Assembly (NCBI RefSeq): GCF_932294415.1
Contig: NC_065545.1
Location: forward strand, 42,446,327 to 42,510,326
Direction of reading: 5' to 3'
Length of the DNA stretch: 64,000 nt
Source of the DNA: Quercus robur
Taxonomy: Eukaryota; Streptophyta; Magnoliopsida; Fagales; Fagaceae
The position numbers and the translations under genes were made by a program. The notes below the pieces were generated by a model, which saw only the letters and a program-made list of their open reading frames with translations, did no database searches and was not told the origin of the DNA. Numbering within the stretch: position 1 is the stretch's first letter; the number at the start of each line of letters is the position of its first letter. This document shows, in pieces, positions 45,301 through 57,210 of the stretch.

Positions 45301-47212
45301 TTGGTGTCAGGGAAATTTTTGTGACAATGGTCGAAAATGCGAGAATGACCCGAATCTCCCCTTGGGTTCTTTAGAGGTGTTTATTGTGGAGAATCAAGTC
45401 CAAAATTCCAAATGTCTAATGAGCAAAAGGTTAACGGTGTTTTGACAAGCGATAATCAAAATGCTTGTAACAAAAGTGCAGAAAACCATAAAAACATAAC
45501 AGATTTGAAACTTTAACCCATAGTCACCGAGAAGAGGGAATTGAAGAGGTTGTGAGGAAGAGAGAGAATGTTCCCCTGTACCCATATTTCTACCCCCAAA
45601 CTTCAGAATTGTGAGATTGTTGACTGATTGAATGAGGTTTTACTCTGAAGTTTCAAATATGTGGGTAGAACGTGGCTAGTTCATTTTGAATCTGATTGGG
45701 CCTTTTGTATTGGACTTAGGGTGCTCTAAGTGATTGTTTTTAGTTAATAGAAGAGGCTTTGAACCCTAAGGTATGAATCAAAGAAGTTATGGTCAGATTT
45801 GATTTAATTGGGTCAGATTTGATTTAATTGGGTAAGAGGGATGCCTTGCTTTTTGCATATTTTGGGAAATAAAGTAACCTAAATTCATGGGCTGATGTTT
45901 CCTAGACATGGTAGGTCCTTGGAGATTGCATTTGGGTGGCTGAGTGAGCTAGGCTGTTCAGCCTTTTTCTTAGAGTTAGTTGTGTTTTGGTATGGAAAAT
46001 GGAGCTAGGTTGAAAATTATGGGCACAGTCACCCAGAGCAAAAAAACTCTTTTCAGGTGAAAATTTTGGGTACAAGACCTCCTCCATGAACATGAGGTGC
46101 TACTAGTGTCCCTTGCCCACTTGGTAGAACACATGGGTTGCGCTCATGAAATAAGTTCGAAAGGAGCCGACCCATACCCTTCAGACCACACTTCCTCAAT
46201 TTCCCTAATAAGTTGCATGGGCTTGGGCCATACTTAAAAGAATAAAATAAAACATAATATATGAATTGGGCTTGTAAAAGAATGTGTTGCGAAAATGAGT
46301 ATCAACACTCAACATCGGCCATATTAACATGAGCATTTAAGAAAATGTAAATGGAAGACCAAGTTGTTTTTAATTTTTATTTATTTTTTATATTCAAGAC
46401 TTTTTTTATTTTATATATGAGATTAAAATCCTACACTATCTACGTGTATGTGTGTGAAACTCTCTCCTTAAAACTTAAATCTCAATCCTTATTCCCTACT
46501 AATGAGCGACTCTACATTCAACTTAGGGGTTCAAATGAACCCCCGACTTGGTAAAAAAAAATTATATATAAATTTTTACTTTTTTGTTTTGTACTCTTTA
46601 AAATAAAAATTTGAACACCTTGACTATAAATTTTTTTTAAGCTCAATTGAAAATAAGCTTGAAAATGATTATCTTAGTGTTATTTTCACAATAAAACTTT
46701 AAGTAGCAAGTTGTAATTAGTTTTTATTTGAACCCATAATTGACATTACATTTTTTACCTATTATTAACAACTTGCCACTTAGATTTTATTTCATAAGTG
46801 TTGTGTCAGTTATATTATTCTTGAAATATTTAATTTTATAAGAAAGAAGGAAAAAAAGATTCAAATGTTTGCAAAATTTGAAGTAACCTCCCAAACGTTG
46901 TATAAAGCAGATTGCAAAGAAAAACTTCTAAAGGATCTTGAAGTTTTTAAAAGATTCATATAAAATAACTTTATGTTATCTAATAACATATGTTCCTCAA
47001 ATCTCTTAAATTTAAAACCTTACATTCAAAATTTCAAATACGATTGTAATAGTTCACATGAATAAGAAGAAGATTTTTTTTTTTTTTTTTTTTTTCATTT
47101 CTACATGTGCAATATGATTTTTTTTTTGAGTAAACAGTAATACTTATTAGAACACACACAAAAATAGTAATATTAGTATTTTAAATTAAGTTTATAATAC
47201 ATTACATTAGTA
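45301..47212. other. Intergenic, no recognised gene
   Basis: A 22-bp tandem doubling (GGTCAGATTTGATTTAATTG) lies near 45790-45835. A short SINE-like segment (ACTTGGTAGAACACATGGG, then AGTTCGAAAGG) near 46115-46165 was too weak to call. Poly(T) at 47076-47095. Confidence 0.5.
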
Positions 47213-47221
47213 TTAAAGAAA

Positions 47222-48106
47222 GAGAAAACATTCAGTCCGGCTGTGGCGTAAAACCAATGTCCAAACAGAGAACGAAGAATGAAGTTAGACAAAAGCTCAC
47301 CGCCACAACCCTCCCTCTTCCATATTTGCTTGCCCAAACCTCCACCACACCACACACCGGAGCTCACCGTCACAGAGTTCGTCGGAGCTGTGCGTGATAA
47401 CGAATTAAGAAAACCCACAGCCCTTAGACAAAAGTTTCCTCCCTCTTCCATCTTTGCTTGCCCAAACCTCCATCTTCATTTTTTTTTTCACCGTGAGGCA
47501 TCCAAGGCCAAAACCAGTCTTAGTCCATCGCCGTTGACCACCACCACTACAAACGGCGTCGAATCTTGGTTTCTCCACTGTTGATTTCGAGTTTTAGAAA
47601 GAAACTGAGGTTTGTTATGGGTTTGTTTTATGGTGGGTTTGCTGTGAAATTTCTTTGTATTTTTGGGTCTTGACTTTGTGGGTTTGGTCGGTGATTGGTG
47701 AGTTCGGTGGTGCAAGTGGGTTTCGCCGATGGGGTTGGTAGTGCAAATGGGTTTGGTGGTTGAAGGGTTAGGCTTTGGCAGTGCCAATAGGTTTCGCCTA
47801 TGATTGGTGGTCATATTTGGTGGTGGCCGGTGGGGTTGGTTGTTTGCTTCTAACTGGGTTTGTGTTTGTGGCGGTGAGCTCCGGCGAACTCTGTGGCGAT
47901 GAGCTCCGGTGTGTGGTGTGGTGGAGGTTTGGGCAAGTAAATATGGAAGAGGGAGGGCTGTGGCGGTGAGCTTTTGTCTGACTTCTTTCTTCATTCTCTA
48001 TTTGGAGAGGGATTTAAGTGGGAACTTAAGATTGTCCACGTGGCAGGAGTTTATTGGCTGGCGTAAAACACTGGTTTTACGCTACAGTTGGACTGAATGT
48101 TTTCTC
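47222..48106. mobile_element. Mutator-like non-autonomous element with long TIRs
   Basis: Ends GAGAAAACATTCAGTCC and, reversed, the same start. The 9-bp target duplication TTAAAGAAA is exact at 47213-47221 and 48107-48115. The inverted arms extend about 170 bp or more (AAAAGCTCACCGCCACA, CCCTCCCTCTTCCATATTT, CTTGCCCAAACCTCCACCAC). The right arm carries about 75 extra bases near 48000-48075, and the left arm has an internal second copy of its CCTCCCTCTTCCAT block near 47438. It has no transposase. Pro/Thr/His-rich long frames on the minus strand are composition effects, though host-sequence capture cannot be excluded. Confidence 0.88.
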
Positions 48107-48227
48107 TTAAAGAAAAGGTATTAAAAAAAAACCCACAAAAAGACAACCAAATAACATATAAAAAATGTGAAATGAAGGTTGACAGAATAATATATATTTC
48201 AATTAAAAGAAAAAAAGCAGAATATGT

Positions 48228-48229
<2 letters not shown>

Positions 48230-48258
<29 letters not shown>
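48230..48258. repeat. Poly(T) tract
   Basis: T-run of about 29 bases, then GAGAAG. Confidence 0.9.
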
Positions 48259-48451
48259 GAGAAGAAATGTGTCTTGAACTTGAAGGTAAAATTTCTAAGT
48301 ACTATAAAATTTACAGTTCTTATATAAGTTATAACCTAACAGCAAAATTCAAAACAACCTAAAAATAGAAGCATCACCCAAAATCATTATCCACTTTTTG
48401 AATACATAGCTAAAATAAAAATAGAAAGTTGTAAAAAATGAATGGAAATTG

Positions 48452-48452
<1 letters not shown>

Positions 48453-48492
<40 letters not shown>
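48453..48492. repeat. (AT)n microsatellite, about 20 repeats
   Basis: Uninterrupted alternating A/T for 40 bp, about 220 bp upstream of the CLPP4 start codon. Confidence 0.95.
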
Positions 48493-48495
<3 letters not shown>

Positions 48496-48713
48496 GTCAT
48501 CAGCTCTGAGAATATAAACATAGATGATTTTAATGAGTTGTCACAAATTTAGGGGCTTTGATGTAACTATAAAATGAATCATGGGCCGTTAACAGGTGGA
48601 TAGTCTCCGTCTCAAAAGGGGATCCCAATCCAATCGAAGGTCTCTCTTTCTTTTGCTCATCCTCCAAATCTACCTTTCGTCCTCACTTCACAACAGTAAC
48701 GAGTAACAACGCC

Positions 48714-51700
48714 ATGGAATTGCTCTCATCTTCATCATCGCTGTGTTCACCTCATTCCTTCTTCGTCCCTAAACCCAAAGTCTCTCCTTCCTCGTGGTTC
48801 AAGCCCCCCGCAAGAGTAAAACCCTCGACCAAAATCTACTCTTCTTCTACGTCTACCATGAGAGGCAGCAGTCCAAGTCCAATTACTATTATTAAGAATA
48901 ATAGTGAGACGCAGGCGAGAGGAGAAGCAGACCCGATGGGGCTGTTGCTGAAGGAGAGGATCGTGTTCTTGGGATCCAACATCGATGACTTCGTCGCCGA
49001 CGCTATCATCAGTCAGTTGCTCCTCTTGGATGCTCTCGACCCCACTAAGGATATCCGTCTTTTTATCAATTCTCCTGGTGGCGCTTTGAGGTTTCTTTCT
49101 TTCTTTTTTATCAATTTTCCATTCAAAATTTCCCTAATTATAGCTTTAAACTTAGTGATACGAAGTTCACTCTCAATTACTCTGTTTCTATTAGAATTTC
49201 ATTTTTATGCATTTCTATATAATAAATGGGCAAATTAAAACTTATCTTTGGCTTGGCTGAAATTTAAGTTGGCTATATGTGGTTTAAAATTATACACACC
49301 GAGGTTTGACCGAAATTTAAGTTGCCTACCTGTGGATTGAAATCTTATGATGCAAAATCCCATGATGCAAGTGTTCCACTGGATTTAATTTTTATCTTGT
49401 ATTTTTATGTTTTTTTGTGTGATTGGAGGAGAGAAACATAAAAGTGAAGCAAATCACATATTTAGCTATGTTTTTAACAGGTTTTCGTTTTGTATTTCTC
49501 ATGTTCTGAAGCCAAATTGAGAATCCCATCATACTCCATTTAAAAAAAAAAAAAACGAGTTTGTCTACAACAAACAATAGGAAGATGGCGGCATGCGCTC
49601 TCTTCATTTGTTATTTTATTGATAATTCAATAGTTGGAGGAGGGGATGTCTTCCTTAGAAACACAAGGAGGTGGCAATCTCTCTCCCTCTCAATTCTGAC
49701 TTCTTGTTGATTTGTTATTTGATGTTGTCGGGTTGATGTGGAAGTAGGAGTAGTTCTTGTGGACACTGAGGGCAGCCTTGGAGAGGGCCTGGGGCTGGAG
49801 AAGGCAGTGCGGTTGACGAGCTATGACCAAAGGTGATGATGTCATGTGAGAGACCATGTTAGAGAAGGTGCAGAAGGACAGTGATTGGGGCTTGGAATTC
49901 AATGGTAGTTTTGGGGTTTGAGATTGGGAGTATAGATGGAGTTAAGGACAACAACATAGTTGTTTAAAAGAGTTTTATAAAGAAACAAAGATTGTGATTC
50001 ATTACAAACTCATTGCTAGCTTTTGCAAACTCATTACAAATTCACTGTTGAAAGTGTGATACGTCATTTTCCTTGATTGAGTTTTTGTAAATTTTGCTTT
50101 TTGCCGTGTGTTTACTATTAGTGGTGAAGGTTGAGATCAATGGGTGTAAGATTTTCATATGAATGTGATTGATTGTTCAAATTTAGATTAAAAAAACAAA
50201 GATTTTTGTGTCTGTGTGTTGGGCAGTGCATGCATTTAGGCCTTGTATTGGGATTTTTTTTTCCTATTAATGTTGAGGATGAGAATTTTTTTTGTTGTTG
50301 AGAAAAAGAGTTTTTATTATTATTATTATTATTATTTTGTAGAATAAATGCATTCTCCAATGACATAACCAAAAAAAAATTTCATTTTGGACAATTACTT
50401 TTTAGTAAATTTTTTAGCATAATACCAAATTCTACTTAAAAAAAAAAAAATTCATTATGTCATTATGCATTTTTAGAATGCTTTCTGCCATGGCTACTGC
50501 AATGCTTTTGTTGTTGGTTAACAAATTTTGGATTCGATACTCACTGCCAATGAGTGTTTCTTTAGTATAAAACATAGTGGGTAGCTTGGGTTGATTTGTG
50601 ATTTGGATATTGAAAAGTTCTACAATCATATGAATTGGAATTATTTGATGTATATGTTGGAAAGACTTGGTTTTGCAAGGATTGGAGGAAATGGATTTGC
50701 CTTTTGTATTTCAACAGTCCAGTTCTCAATTTTGGGTGAATGACTCCCAACTAGTTGTTTTGATAGTTCCAGAGACTTGATCAGTGTTGTTAGAAGATGC
50801 TCTTAAAGTGCGAAGTGAATAGCTCTAAAGCATAATAAAAAGCTCTTTTCTATTTTTTCCCTATACCCAAACTTTAACTCCTAAAACCCTTTGCATAAAA
50901 ATCATTTACTATTTCGGTGTAAACCATATACATCGATGGTTGTTTGTTTTGGTACTGCACAAGAGAATTTTATAAATTTTTATGTTTGAATTCTTATAAA
51001 ATTAGTTGATTATTATACTATATATTGATTATTCATTTTTCTGCTTTTCAGGGTTTATATTTTGTTTTTTAGGAAACCTATCATCTTTGCTGCCTTTTTT
51101 AGGCTGCATCAAGTTTGATTTTTCGCATAATTTGTGGTGTGGAGGTTCTCCTTTGTAAAAAAAAAAATTCCCAATTTGTTTGCCTTAGCTTTAGATAAGG
51201 AGACTGCTATTGCTTTGTATTTATGTAGATTGGAGGAGCAAGGAGCACATATGAGATCTCCAGGATTAGGGTTGGAATTTGTTGTTATATATAAATCTTC
51301 TGTACTCTAACATCCTAATGTATTGGTGGTTATTATAATCTGGTTATTAAGAGGAAAGTGGGATTCTGGGTTTCCTTAGAAGAATAGATGGAAGTTAAGG
51401 GTTCTGTATTCTTTGGTTAGACAGCTTCATGGAGGAAGATTTTGACAATCTTCTGAAAAAGGGTATACTTATGGTGGATTGGTATTAAATATGCTAGGAA
51501 AGTAGGAAACAATAGATCACGTTATACTTGGGCTTCGGCATGTGTGCAAGCATGTGTGCACTATGCTCTCTTGTCCAAATAATTATATTTTATTATTTTA
51601 TTATAAGTGGTGGGACAACTTTGCTCGCTTGTCTTTTCTCTGTTTGGGGTTCGATAGGTGATGTCAAAGACAGTTATTGATTTGTGCACTCGTTGGCAGG

Positions 51701-52776
51701 GAGTATGGTCTTGAAATTTGGAAGTCTATTTCATTATGTCTTTTGTGGATGATTTGGAGGAAATACCTGGACTTATGAAGGAATTATACTTTGACTTATA
51801 AAAGATAATTGGGTGTTTGGCCAAGACCTTGTAGCTTAACTAGCACCTCTTGGCATTTCCAACAGAGATGTCCAGGGTTCAATCCCCCCTCCCCATTGTA
51901 ACTATTGAGTTATCAAAAATATGATTGGTTGTATTTGTCAAGGTAGTTATTTTTTATTTAAATTAAACACTATAATGCTTTAGGATTTGTGCTTTAAAAT
52001 GATAATTTACTTATCACTGCCATTGAGCTCTAGCTCAATTGGCATCTCCTCCCCCTTATATAGGTGGAGAGTGAGGTTGTGGACTCAAGACTAATCGGGT
52101 GTGTGTAACTTAACACAAAAAAAATTGATAATTTACTTATCAAAACCTTGGGAAAAAAAATTCAATTATTAACCTAGAAAGATATCATCCCTTAAATTTC
52201 CATTTTTAGATATGTTGTTTTTCTTATTTGCTGTCTTAGTTACCCTACTTTATCTATTTCCTAATTGTCTTTTGCTGTTATTATCTGTTCAGTGCTACAA
52301 TGGCCATCTATGATGTTGTAAAGCTTGTGAGGGCTGATGTTTCCACAGTTGCACTTGGCATTGCAGCATCAACAGCTTCCATAATCCTTGGTGGTGGCAC
52401 TAAAGGCAAGCGTCTAGCAATGCCTAATACTCGAATTATGATTCATCAACCTCTGGGAGGTGCTAGTGGCCAAGCAATAGATGTGGAAATTCAAGCCCAA
52501 GAAGTCATGCATAACAAGAATAATGTCACAAGAATTTTTTCAGAATCTACTGGTCGCTCATTTGAACAAGTCCAAAAAGATATTGATAGGGATCGTTACA
52601 TGTCTCCTATAGAGGCAGTTGAATATGGAATAATTGATGGAGTAATTGATAGAGATAGCATTATTCCTTTGGTGCCTGTGCCAGATAAGGTGAAATCAAG
52701 AGTAAATTTTGAGGAAATGAGTAAAGATCCAAGAAAATTCTTGACACCTGAAGTTCCAGATGATGAGATATTCTAG
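48714..52776 (+). CDS. CLPP4: Plastid ATP-dependent Clp protease proteolytic subunit 4
   Basis: Two exons, 48714-49090 and 52293-52776, joined by a GT-AG intron of 3.2 kb inside the Ser126 codon. 861 bp, 286 aa. The start [17 protein letters not shown] heads a Ser-rich chloroplast transit peptide of roughly 50-65 residues. The ClpP fold follows ([38 protein letters not shown]). The catalytic triad is Ser152 (GIAASTAS), His177 ([10 protein letters not shown]) and Asp226 (DRDRYMSP), with the same spacing as Escherichia coli Ser97-His122-Asp171. The C-terminal extension [20 protein letters not shown] is diagnostic of CLPP4 against the other plant ClpP paralogs. CLPP4 is part of the P-ring of the stromal Clp core and is essential in Arabidopsis. 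The gene looks whole. Confidence 0.97.
51825..51917 (+). mobile_element. tRNA-derived SINE in the CLPP4 intron
   Basis: CCTTGTAGCTTAACTAGCAC (A-box region), CAGAGATGTCCAGGGTTCAA TCCC (B-box) and a tail CATTGTAACTATTGAGTTAT plus CAAAAA. The layout is that of a plant tRNA-related SINE. No clear flanking duplication. Confidence 0.65.
52017..52125 (+). mobile_element. tRNA-derived SINE with a 17-bp target duplication in the CLPP4 intron
   Basis: The duplication TGATAATTTACTTATCA is exact at 52000-52016 and 52126-52142. Inside, GAGCTCTAGCTCAATTGGCA carries an A-box (TAGCTCAATTGG), GGTTGTGGACTCAAGACT a B-box-like region, and GGTGTGTGTAACTTAACAC plus an A-run the tail. It lies about 170 bp before the acceptor of CLPP4 exon 2. 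It shares its layout with the SINE at 6947-7045. Confidence 0.85.
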
Positions 52777-54089
52777 CTTTGGGTGTATGTTAAAGGTATG
52801 ACATTCTCACTGTTACTCCTTCACATCTTATTTGTCCGGAACTTTGTGTAAGCTATGGAAACTTAGAATGAAGAGATTTTGCATTTGTAGTGAGGAAAAG
52901 CCCTGTCAAATTGCAAACTTTCAGAGTGATTTGCTTTAGCTTTTGACTATTGAAAGAAAGCGTCAAAAGAAGTTGGGGTTTTGTTGCATGTCGTGTGTGG
53001 CAACTCCAATATGTCTCTCTTTCTTTTCTTCTGAGCCATTCTAGTGGTGAACTGGGCAAGTGCAGTATGGTGCTTAGACACACTTCAGATTGACACTAAT
53101 CGCGCAGATTCTTTTGATAACAATTAATAGAATATATTGCTGAAAGACTTCAATCTCTGTTGGGCTTCTATTCCATTTTGGGATGTCCCAAACTGAAGTC
53201 CCATTTGAAAAGTCAATGAATAAATTTCCTAACATACATACTTTATTTAAAAATTCAATACCCTGCTTTTACTAAAATTTAAATTAATGATAGTTGTTTT
53301 TAAAACTTGTACATTTTTATGTAAAAGGCAATGCATTAAATGATGTTCTTTTGAAAAGTCGGATTTTCTAAACAGGCCAAGAGATTTTTTCTGTAAAAGT
53401 GGGATTTTATAATGGGACCCTTTTTGTTGTTTTGTTTTAGGGTTTAAAATTTGTTGGTTTTTATGGAGCTAGGTTTTCCTACCTCGCAAGTTAGGCTTCT
53501 TGATCGCATTTGTCATTTCCTAATCTATGTATAAAATAAGTGAATGGAACTCGTATTATAGTACCTATGCACTATAACATGGAAAGGGGTTGAGGTTGAT
53601 ACTCTTCCATTGCGTGTACTGTTCCTCGTTGATCTTTGGGTAAATAGCAAGGATATGTTCAAAACCAATTAATTTGGTTTAACACAAGGTCGTGTAAGAA
53701 TATCTATTTCCTTCCCTATAATATGTTGATAACGAGCCAAGATGAATAAGGCCTCAAACTTTTAGGCCTTCGGACTAGAAATGAAGTTGACCGAAACAGA
53801 AAAGGATGAAAATAGGAGATATCATAAAAAGTGCCTCACACACACTTTGCTTATGTTATGTTTGGTTGGGATGAAAAGTGAGAGAACTGGAAAGGGAGGA
53901 GGGAAAATGGAGGGTGAATTATGGTTCTCTTGTTTGATCGTTGGAGAGAAAATAGGGAAAAAAAGAAAAAGAAAAAGGTGGGTCTAGAGTTTTCTATCCT
54001 AGCCCACCAATTTTAATCATTACAAAATGGAGTGAAAATGAAAAGGAAAATAGGTGTGAGAAATGGAATTACAATATTGTGATTGAAGC
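52777..54089. other. 3' flank of CLPP4 and intergenic DNA
   Basis: Includes the CLPP4 3' untranslated region. From about 53855 (TGTTTGGTTGGGATGAAAAG) to 54065 the text resembles one arm of another TIR element (GGAAAGGGAGGAGGGAAAAT), but a matching right end is missing. No gene seen. Confidence 0.5.
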
Positions 54090-54097
54090 CTTGAAAT

Positions 54098-54774
54098 TAG
54101 GGATGACAATTTTGTCCTGCCCTGCTTAACTCGCTCCTCCTTGCTTCGCTCTGCGCGGGTTTTCCCGCCATGCAAATGTGGTGGTGGGGTAGAGATGGGG
54201 TAAGATTTTAGCCTCGTATCACGGGGTGGGGCGGAATGGGTTTAGACTTTTTAGATCTATCCCGTCTCTCCCCTCTCCGACCTTTATTGTTAAGAGTTAT
54301 AAATGTAAAATTTTCATATTCTAAGACCCTACTATTTAAACAAACATATCAATATTAGCTTATTTTATTCTATCCAATGTGGTTTTTTGTCTTTATTTTG
54401 TTATGTGTTATATTATGAGTTTTTATATATTTATTTATTTATTTATTTGTGATTGTATTGTTAAATGATTGGGGATAGTATTCAATTTTTTCTAAAAATT
54501 GATTTGATTTGATGGGATAAATTTAGTTGTAATTTCAAGTATATTTTTATTAATGAAATAGCTTTCATTAAAAAAATTGTACTAGTTGTAGGGCAAATTA
54601 ACAAAAAGTGGAGTTTTATGGGATGGGGAGGGGCTTCGCGGGGCCCCAAGATGCGGGGATAGGGTGAGAAAGTTTTTTCTGTCATGCGGGGCGGGGCAAG
54701 GATTGAGTAAGACAAAACCATGTAGGGTGGAGACGAAGACCCCATCTTTCGATCCCGTCCCATTGCCATCCCTA
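54098..54774. mobile_element. hAT-like non-autonomous element with 8-bp target duplication
   Basis: Ends TAGGGATGACAATTTTGTC and, reversed, TAGGGATGGCAATGGGACG. The target duplication CTTGAAAT is exact at 54090-54097 and 54775-54782. The 677-bp interior has G+C-rich subterminal arms (GGGGCGGG-type) around an A+T-rich centre and no transposase. The 8-bp duplication and TAGGG ends fit a hAT MITE. Confidence 0.88.
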
Positions 54775-56457
54775 CTTGAAATGTTGCTGAAATTGAATGG
54801 TGCACTTTGCATTTATTTATTTATTTTTTCCTTTCGGCTAAAGTTGTTCGGTATAGAGTCCACGGTTATTTTTATATGCCGAAGGTACATAGTACAATGT
54901 TTGTCTTATTTTATCATATAAATAAATTATTACTACGTTATTATTTGGGTATACGTAAAAATGCATTGATCCATAACTAATCTTTATAATTAATATTTAT
55001 TTATATTTTACTTAATTAATTATAATGTCATCATAAATAATAATCTATTAAGATTTTTTTTTTTTTGTATAAAAAAAATATCATTAACTTATAATCTATT
55101 AAGGTTATTTACTTTTTGCTGGAAGGTTATAATTATAATTATACTATTATATTCCTTTTGTTCTGTATGAAGGAGATCTCTGATTCTATTGAATTCATTG
55201 CTGCTGGTACTGGTCGCAGCAAAACTACATTCACTCAATCAATCAAGAAAAAAAAAAAAAAAAAAAAACTATTCATATCATATGCAAAGTAAAATCGAAT
55301 CTCTTAGAAATGTAATTGAGATTAGAAATGTCACATTTGAAGTCGGCAATAAGAAGTAGGTCGGCTAATTAGCGGTGTTGACTTGACTGTTGAGTAGGTT
55401 GGTTGGTATTTAGTATTTAGCATTTGTCCTGTCCCCAGCTAAAATAAAACCATGCCGGCTCCAGCCTCCCTATATACAAATCAGCAGAATAATAAAAATT
55501 GAAAGCGAAAGCAACATTGTACGAGGAATGGGTATGAGAATTGTGAAGGGTTTTGTCAGTTTGAAGCTGAAACCACGGTTGTGCAAGTTTATACAAATTA
55601 TCAAAGGCAATCTGAATAACTCGCAATGCTGCACAATTAAAGTTCTTTCACCAATTGAAAAGTAAAGTTATAGACTTATTCCCACTCACTCGTCGTTGGC
55701 TCTTTCTCATTTCAGTTTTAGTTTAAGGTTCCAAAATGACATGTAATTCGGGGAGACTTGTTTCATAACAGTCAGGTAAGATGTGGTCAGGGTTAACCCG
55801 TTTCATAACAAGTCATATTAAAATTTTTAACTTTTTAATTATATTGAATTGATCTCACATCATTCAAAACTTGCCATTCTATTGTCTGGTTAGCCACATA
55901 GATGTAGAGACTAACAGTATTAACAAAAAGATCAATTGCACTCATTTTTTAAAATTTAGAAACCAATAGTGCATATTTGAAACTTTAGGGGCCAATAATG
56001 CTTAATAGGAGAACTCTAGGAACTAATAATATATTTTCACTAATTATTTTCAACTGCATATTGTGGCAGTTGACAATGTTAGTCAAAATGTGGACACAAA
56101 TTCTATAAATTTTCATTGCGCTTTTAAAGGTTTTGCATTGAATTGGAAAATCTTGCTATATATATATATACATATAGACACACACGTACACATTGAGGAC
56201 TTAACTAGGGTTCAGTGCCTCCAATGCGCTAGATTTATTGTGATGGCAACACATAACTAAAAGTAGATATATGTTATCATCTCAATAGAAGTTTATTAGA
56301 ATATTAGACCCAATCTTTGCTTGTTGGTTGATAAATAGGATAATTTACCAATGAACTACAAATGGTACCAACAATATAATGAGCAAAAATAGTTAAAAGT
56401 TGGGAAAATAATGTTTTAGATCCTATAGTATGGGTAGAAAATGTACCTACAACATTT

Positions 56458-56510
56458 TCTACCCACACTATCATTTTTTTTTTTTTTGAGAATCTACCCA
56501 GACTATCATT
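56458..56510. repeat. Short T-tailed insertion with 18-bp duplication
   Basis: TCTACCCACACTATCATT at 56458-56475 recurs at 56493-56510 with one mismatch. The piece between is a T-run plus GAGAA, so TTCTC plus poly(A) on the minus strand. Confidence 0.6.
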
Positions 56511-57065
56511 TAGGTTAAGCATCAAGTTCCCCAAATGATAGTATGGGTAGAAAATGTAAAACTAGTTAAGCATCAAGTTCACAATCAAATGGGTGAGTCC
56601 AACTGTCCAAGTATTTTAATAAGTTGAAGCCCATCTTTAACTGCCCCAAGTTTGACTAAAACATTAATTGCACACCTTATAAATCCCAAGATACATGATA
56701 ACCACAATCAATTTTGGTCTCTAATTTAATTCCAACTACACAATTTTGTTGGGTTTTCTAATAAAGCACCATAAATATTTATTAGGTTAAATCCGAGAGA
56801 TTTTTGTATTTCCATAACACTAGGATATGAACGTATTAATAAGATTAAATTATACTTTTGCCTCTTAAATTTTATGGTAGTTTTTATTTTGATCTTTAAT
56901 GTTTGGAAATTTCTATTTTGGTTAATCAAGTTTGATTTCGTTTTCAAAATAGTCCTCCTATCCACCTTATTCTTGATTAGTAAATTGACCACACATTTTA
57001 AGGGGCAAAATTGAAATATACTGTTATCATAACTGTATAACAATTAAAAACAGCAATACCTTTCA

Positions 57066-57114
<49 letters not shown>

Positions 57115-57171
57115 CAAACATTGATGGTGATTTATAACAAATAACATTCGTCCATAAGGGTGGTTCATCAA

Positions 57172-57210
57172 ACATCAATAGATTTTTTTTTTTTTGAATG
57201 ACATCAATAG
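57172..57210. repeat. Short T-tailed insertion with 10-bp duplication
   Basis: ACATCAATAG at 57172-57181 recurs at 57201-57210. Between is a T-run and GAATG, so CATTC plus poly(A) on the minus strand. Confidence 0.5.

Noticed and set aside
46095-46200. Possible SINE (TTGGTAGAACACATGGG, AGTTCGAAAGG)
   Set aside because: The box spacing and tail are unconvincing and no target duplication was found.
47488-47994. 168-codon Pro/Thr/His-rich minus-strand frame
   Set aside because: Sits within the Mutator-like element arms and interior; low complexity, no domain.
51825-52125. tRNA genes (A- and B-box matches)
   Set aside because: The sequences do not fold into a full cloverleaf and carry SINE tails; one has a 17-bp target duplication.
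53855-54065. Another TIR element
   Set aside because: Only one arm is recognisable; no matching right end or duplication.
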